Below are positions 58,584-64,000 of a stretch of 64,000 nucleotides of DNA, piece after piece (positions within the stretch are counted from its first letter, which is position 1; every line of letters starts with the position of its first letter). A program made the position numbers and the translations under genes. The stretch comes from Anthoceros angustus (lineage: Eukaryota > Streptophyta > Anthocerotopsida > Anthocerotales > Anthocerotaceae), in NCBI GenBank assembly GCA_010909165.1, contig VJWM01000107.1:310001-374000 (forward strand). Reading direction: 5' to 3'. The notes below the pieces were generated by a model, which searched no databases, was not told where the DNA came from, and saw only the letters and a program-made list of their open reading frames with translations.

Positions 58584-59590
58584 CACGGCTGGGCGACTCA
58601 TTATTTTTTTGCGTAGTACTTCGACTCATTACTTTATACGTAACACCTAATTTTCTGAGCTCATATTGTGATGGGTGTTATCTGTGATATGGGATCCCGG
58701 AGTCTCAACTTGGTAAGTAGGAGAGAGGACTCCAGCGGTAGTGCGGATGTGGCCGAGTCTCGTCTCTCCAGCTCGCTTATGCCCGAGATGGGGACAGGGC
58801 GGCCGAGCTTGAGAGCAGCTGTGTTCCGAAGCCCTTGCTTGCACGCTGTACAAGTTTTGTCCAGAGGGATGACTCCAGAGGTAGTGCGACAGGCAGGCAG
58901 ATGTGACCGAGCCTCGTCTCTCCAGCTCGCTTATCCCCGAGATGGGGACAGGGCGGCCGAGCTTGAGAGCAGCTGTGTTCCGAATCCCTTGCTTGCACGC
59001 TGTACAAGTTGTAGTCCAGAAATGTGGCATTTTAGGTGGTCCAGTTTTGAAGAAAAGTGTGTCCCTCACGCCCAATCAAATTGAACGCCTGTGAAGTTGT
59101 TGTCGGCGTACGTTTCTCGTCTGGCGCCCTGCGAAGACGCGAGCGCAGTGTGACCAACCCCCGTACCAACACCAACTTCCCGCGGCCCGCGCTTGCACCG
59201 ACGTCGCACTCCATAAGCGAGGGCCGGGCCGGGCCGGCGATGGCATCACACACAAATCCTCTCCTACCGCAACTTGCAAAGTGCAAGAAGCCTCACCATC
59301 TTGCCTGCCTAGCACCGGGAGGCGGGAGTGGGGAGTCGGGAGCCGGGAATCGGGAATCGGGAATCGCGAATCGGGAATCGAGATTGCCACTTGCAACATA
59401 AAGTACCTCGGGAGCCGGGGTCTGGAGCGGAGCTCTGTCATGTCATGCCATGCCATGCGAGCACGCGAGGGATTTGATATCATTCGAAGATACTAATTAT
59501 ACACCAAGTTCCAATTTCCAGATACGTACTCCTCCTGCAGCCAAATGAGCGATGAGCGGACACACAAGTTGCCGACGCCACTACTCACAA
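58584..59590. repeat. 155-bp tandem duplication and (GGGAATC) repeats
   Basis: Two copies of a block containing CTCGTCTCTCCAGCTCGCTT and GAGATGGGGACAGGGCGGCC start near 58,750 and 58,905. A GGGAATC/GCGAATC run follows at about 59,338-59,390. The first hundred bases should hold the 3' end of the callose synthase transcript. No gene was seen. Confidence 0.75.
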
Positions 59591-59596
59591 GTACGA

Positions 59597-59694
59597 GCCC
59601 AAGCCCAAGCCCAAGCCCAAGCCCAAGCCCAAGCCCAAGCCCAAGCCCAAGCCCAAGCCCAAGCCCAAGCCCAAGCCCAAGCCCAAGCCCAAGC
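59597..59694. repeat. (AGCCCA)16 hexanucleotide microsatellite
   Basis: About 16 perfect AAGCCC units. The Pro-Ser and Gly-Leu frames through it are artefacts of the repeat. A short GGGATA run follows at 59,787-59,818. Confidence 0.95.
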
Positions 59695-60619
59695 AGGGTA
59701 TGTACATACATACATACGTCAAAGCCGCCCTTGGATGCGTTGGTCCGTAACGCATCCGACAGATGGCGCAGGCTGCAGACTACCTCGATAGGGATACGGA
59801 TAGGGATAGGGATAGGGACACACACCGTATGTATACCCGACCCCCTTTATCGCATCGCCCGCACTATCTGTCCAGCCAAGTACATACATACATTGTACAT
59901 ATGTACCCAAAGGACTTCCTTCTCCTGCTCCCTTTTACTCCTTACAGTGCGGTACATACATATGTACGTAGCACCCGTCCCGGCGTGGCCCTGCCGTGCC
60001 GGAGTCAAACTCACACATAATAACCCGGCCGGAAGCGGGCAGCGGGCAGTTGGAGTGGTAGTCTACAAGCCACTCTCATAGCCTCCTTTCCCGGCCCCGC
60101 AACTCTCAAGTCAAAAGTAACCCAACCCAACCCAACCCACATCCCTCATTCCTGCTCCTCCTCCTGCTCCTGCAAGCAACCGTGAGCAGCATGCAAGCTG
60201 TCGAGCAAGTCAGTCCAACCACACGCCCAAGCCGCACCCTCTTCACATGATACGTCAAGGTATGGGAAGAGTTAAAGAGATCAGAACTGGCAGCCGTGTG
60301 TTGGAGGCGGCCCCAACTTCAAGTTTATTCAAAACAGTCTCTCGCTGAATGCCCAATGCCCGATGCCCATTGCCCAATGCCATGTGCCCACCCCAGGAGT
60401 CCAGGACCTACATGTAGTCTGGTCTGGTCTACACACATCCCGATCAGTGGTCAGTGACTCTCACACGCCTGCGCCGCAGCCCTGCAGCCCCGCATCCCCG
60501 CAGCCCCGCAGCCCCTCTACTGGCCCAACTTCCACGTGGGTGCAGCGCGGCTCGGGCCCCGCCTCGATACAAGATACAACGTGAAGGAGAATCCCGGCAT
60601 GCGCATGCACCTCACCAGC

Positions 60620-61761
<1,142 letters not shown>

Positions 61762-62262
61762 ATGTATGCGACGGAGGGAAGCAGCGCGGCCGGGAGTAAG
61801 GTAGGCAAGGTTGCCCGCCTCCTCAGAGCGGTGCGCAGGCTGGCGCGGAAGGAGCGTTTGGCGCAGGACGCCGCCTCCCTCTGCCACTCCCGCCCCTCTG
61901 CCGGCAGCGCGAGTCATCTGGACACGGCCAGTTCCGATTCCGAATTGGACGATGACTGGGACATGGACTGCGCGCCGGACGACGTCCCCGCGGGCTGCCT
62001 TGCGGTCTATGTCGGGGAGCAGGAGAAGCGGTTTGTCATTCCCGCGGCTTACCTGCGCCACACCTTGTTCCGGGCCTTGCTGGACAAGTCTGTGGAGGAG
62101 TTCGGCTACAATCAGCAAGGGGGACTGCATATTCCCTGCCAGGACCTAATCTTCGAGCACTTGCTGCTGCTAATCAGCAGCGGGGACCCCGCGTCGGAGT
62201 CTATGGGATTGTCCGACCTCCTTCATTTCTCCACGGACAGCGAGGGAGACCTGTCTGCATGA
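61762..62262 (+). CDS. SAUR family auxin-responsive protein
   Basis: Single exon of 166 residues with no intron, as usual in the family. After a basic N-terminus (KVARLLRAVRRLARKER) and an acidic linker (SDSELDDDWDMD) comes the SAUR core at residues about 75-133: VPAGCLAVYVGEQEKRFVIP, YLRHTLFRALLDKSVEEFGY and IPCQDLIFEHLL. Small SAUR proteins are best known for blocking PP2C.D phosphatases and so raising plasma-membrane proton-pump activity and cell expansion. The start is the ATG nearest the basic region, with an in-frame non-ATG extension upstream ignored. No TGTCTC auxin box was picked out nearby. Confidence 0.93.
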   Translation: MYATEGSSAAGSKVGKVARLLRAVRRLARKERLAQDAASLCHSRPSAGSASHLDTASSDSELDDDWDMDCAPDDVPAGCLAVYVGEQEKRFVIPAAYLRHTLFRALLDKSVEEFGYNQQGGLHIPCQDLIFEHLLLLISSGDPASESMGLSDLLHFSTDSEGDLSA

Positions 62263-62578
62263 TCCGCTGCCCGGCCTTTTGGACGCTCTAATTTTCGGGG
62301 GAGGCTTCAAGCTCCATGCCTCCTTCCCCCGCTCCCTTGGTGTTGCTCTTCACCGTGGCTCCTGGCTGCCCCGCATCCCTAGCTCCTCTTTCTGGATTGA
62401 CACTGCAACGGCTCAGAGGGAGTCGGGAAACGAACCATGGCTTTGCGCTGCTGGCTCCCGGTGAACACATCTCATCTGACAGGAGAGTCGAGTGACGTAG
62501 AGTTCGTCTCGTGACAAGACCAATCCGGTCATCGGAGTCGCTCTGTTGTCAACTGTAAATACAAATTCTTTCTGCTTA

Positions 62579-62605
62579 GCCAGGCAGAAATTCTTTCTGC
62601 CTGGC
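62579..62605. terminator. hairpin in the SAUR 3' flank
   Basis: GCCAGGCAGAAA and its exact complement are separated by three bases (TTC). It lies about 320 bases after the stop codon. It may shape the 3' end of the transcript or be a tiny inverted repeat. A function is not shown. Confidence 0.5.
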
Positions 62606-64000
62606 ATTCGGCCTTACCACCCTTCTCTTCACCACAAGAGTCAGCTGTCACATGCTGCACTTCCGCAGGAAGGTTAGGTACGTAGTACGCAAAGTTCAGA
62701 TATTTTTCAAGCTAGTAGTCCGGTCCACATGTTCCAGATAATGGTGCTCCTGTCTGGCAATGCTTCATTTCCTGCTGCTCTTCCTCCTCCTCTGGACAGC
62801 TTTTCTCCGATCCTCATTGGATCTGGCACTCGGGATTATGAATTACGGTTTCGAAGCCTCCCTGTTTGGAGTTGAAAAAGGAGGACAGCTCGAAGTGCAC
62901 CAGGCCTGCCCTGGAAATGTCTAGAATAGTTCCACTCCTCTTGAAGCACGAAACTAATCGGTGTTTATCTACCGTGCTCTTAAATTGTGCCAGCGATGGT
63001 TTCATGTGGCCACCCCTTGAGAATTTCGGTGACAATCTCGCCGCGAGAGTGGCGACCACGACGACTGCCGTGAGCGATGTGCAAGGCAGGACAAAATTCA
63101 GAGCCAGTCCGCAACTTCCTCGCTCCATTTTTTTGGCAACCAGACGTGCGATGCCCCGCTCCTGTGTACTCCTAACTCGTGCTCGTGCGGGCAGTAAGCT
63201 GCAGGTAGCGGAACCGCGTTTGTGCCAGCGTGCATATATACATATATGTGCTATCTTTTGTTTGGACTACGTTAGAGTGACACTGGTTTTGTGCACTCAC
63301 TCTCATGGCCTAATGGACCTGGATTCGGAAGCCTACATATGTACCTGTTTCACGTGGTGAAGGTAAGATCTTGGACCTGTCAAGTTGCGTGGAAAAAAGA
63401 AACCTAAATATCCTGACGACGAAAAAAACATGAAATCTAAAACTCGTGAGAAACCCAGCCAAAATTAATGATTAATCGCATCTGCAGTTTCTCTCGTTGC
63501 ACCAATCATCGCCAAGTTTTTATCACTAGCAAAGGTGATCATAAGGATAATATGGAGATAATATGAAGAGATCGGCAATCTCATCTACCCCGAGCAGCCG
63601 ATGGGGAACAACCCACTAAAGGGCCGTAGGCCATGGGGGGCTAGCCCCCACAAATGTCAATCTCGTAGCTACCTACTGCTCAAAGTATGTCGTGGTCTGA
63701 GATAGTGATGCGGCATCATCGGCGCCGGTCGTAGGTAGGCCTTTTGCCGCTGGTTGCCATCCTGTTTAGAGGTGATCTCACCATCCGGGATGCCACCGAA
63801 CCTAGGAATGAATGTAGGAAGTGCTTTAATCCCAGATTGACGGAGTGTGTTTTTAGGGAAATTCAATAGAATACCTTTCCGCGCACCTTGCATCCAAAAC
63901 TTCTGCTAATATAGGGAACATCCCCTCCGCATTCCCTATCCAACAAGCTCACATTTGCCATTTATGGAAGTTTGTACCACTAGGAGTGCCGAAAGCAAAG
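62606..64000. other. no gene recognised; dispersed repeat at 63,600-63,750
   Basis: Frames at 62814-63128 (-) and 62866-63360 (+) overlap on opposite strands and show no motif. The part from 63,600 shares CCCACTAAAGGGCC, ATGTCAA and a CATCGGCGCCGGT...GTAGGTAGGCC block with 29,340-29,450. Confidence 0.45.

Noticed and set aside
62814-63360. Opposed frames of 104 (-) and 164 (+) codons after the SAUR gene
   Set aside because: They overlap on opposite strands, show no motif and contain no convincing start context.

Overview
The window is nuclear DNA of a land plant. The evidence is a set of GT-AG introns of about 80-170 bp, plant-only families (a SAUR protein, a GSL8/GSL10-type callose synthase, a kinesin-light-chain-related protein with a basic Ser/Pro-rich N-terminus), a plastid CtpA protease with stromal and lumenal targeting signals, and PPR remnants. 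The wording of the PPR remnants and the short introns suggest a seedless vascular plant, perhaps a lycophyte such as Selaginella. This is an impression from memory, not a proof.

Layout. Positions 1-17,800 form a repeat-rich block with no intact gene that I can defend. It holds a 2-kb tandem duplication with two decayed copies of one reading frame, AT-rich satellites, a complete 3,501-bp CACTA transposon (7221-10721, TSD CAT) carrying pieces of an unknown gene, and a probable second DNA-transposon end near 16 kb. Positions 17,886-24,983 are gene-dense: SINA-type E3 ligase (+), VPS26C (-, 11 small exons), and CtpA (+). Positions 25-33 kb are again repeat-rich: minisatellites, a tandem 0.5-kb duplication with a long foldback, a decayed non-LTR retrotransposon, a tRNA-Asp gene, and PPR debris with a copy of the CtpA gene lodged in it.

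Positions 33.1-40.5 kb hold four compact genes: a Nudix hydrolase (+), a COX7c-like mitochondrial protein (-), an unnamed plastid membrane protein possibly of the DUF3685/Ycf55-like type (+), and a KLCR/CMU-like TPR protein (-). After 4.6 kb of gene-poor DNA with a 22-bp minisatellite comes an intronless Fic-fold protein that lacks the catalytic histidine (45.1-46.1 kb, -). Divergent from it is the large many-exon callose synthase (46.8-58.6 kb, +), which ends in an unusual four-cysteine tail. The last 5 kb holds hexanucleotide microsatellites and a SAUR gene.

The genes are not an operon-like unit. Their roles are separate: thylakoid protein processing, mitochondrial respiration, endosomal recycling, ubiquitin ligation, and cell-wall or cytoskeleton work. 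Three pairs are head-to-head with 0.5-0.7 kb between start codons (VPS26C/CtpA, COX7c/plastid protein, Fic/callose synthase), so shared promoters are possible. Exon boundaries were read by eye from GT-AG sites, reading phase and family similarity. No search was run.
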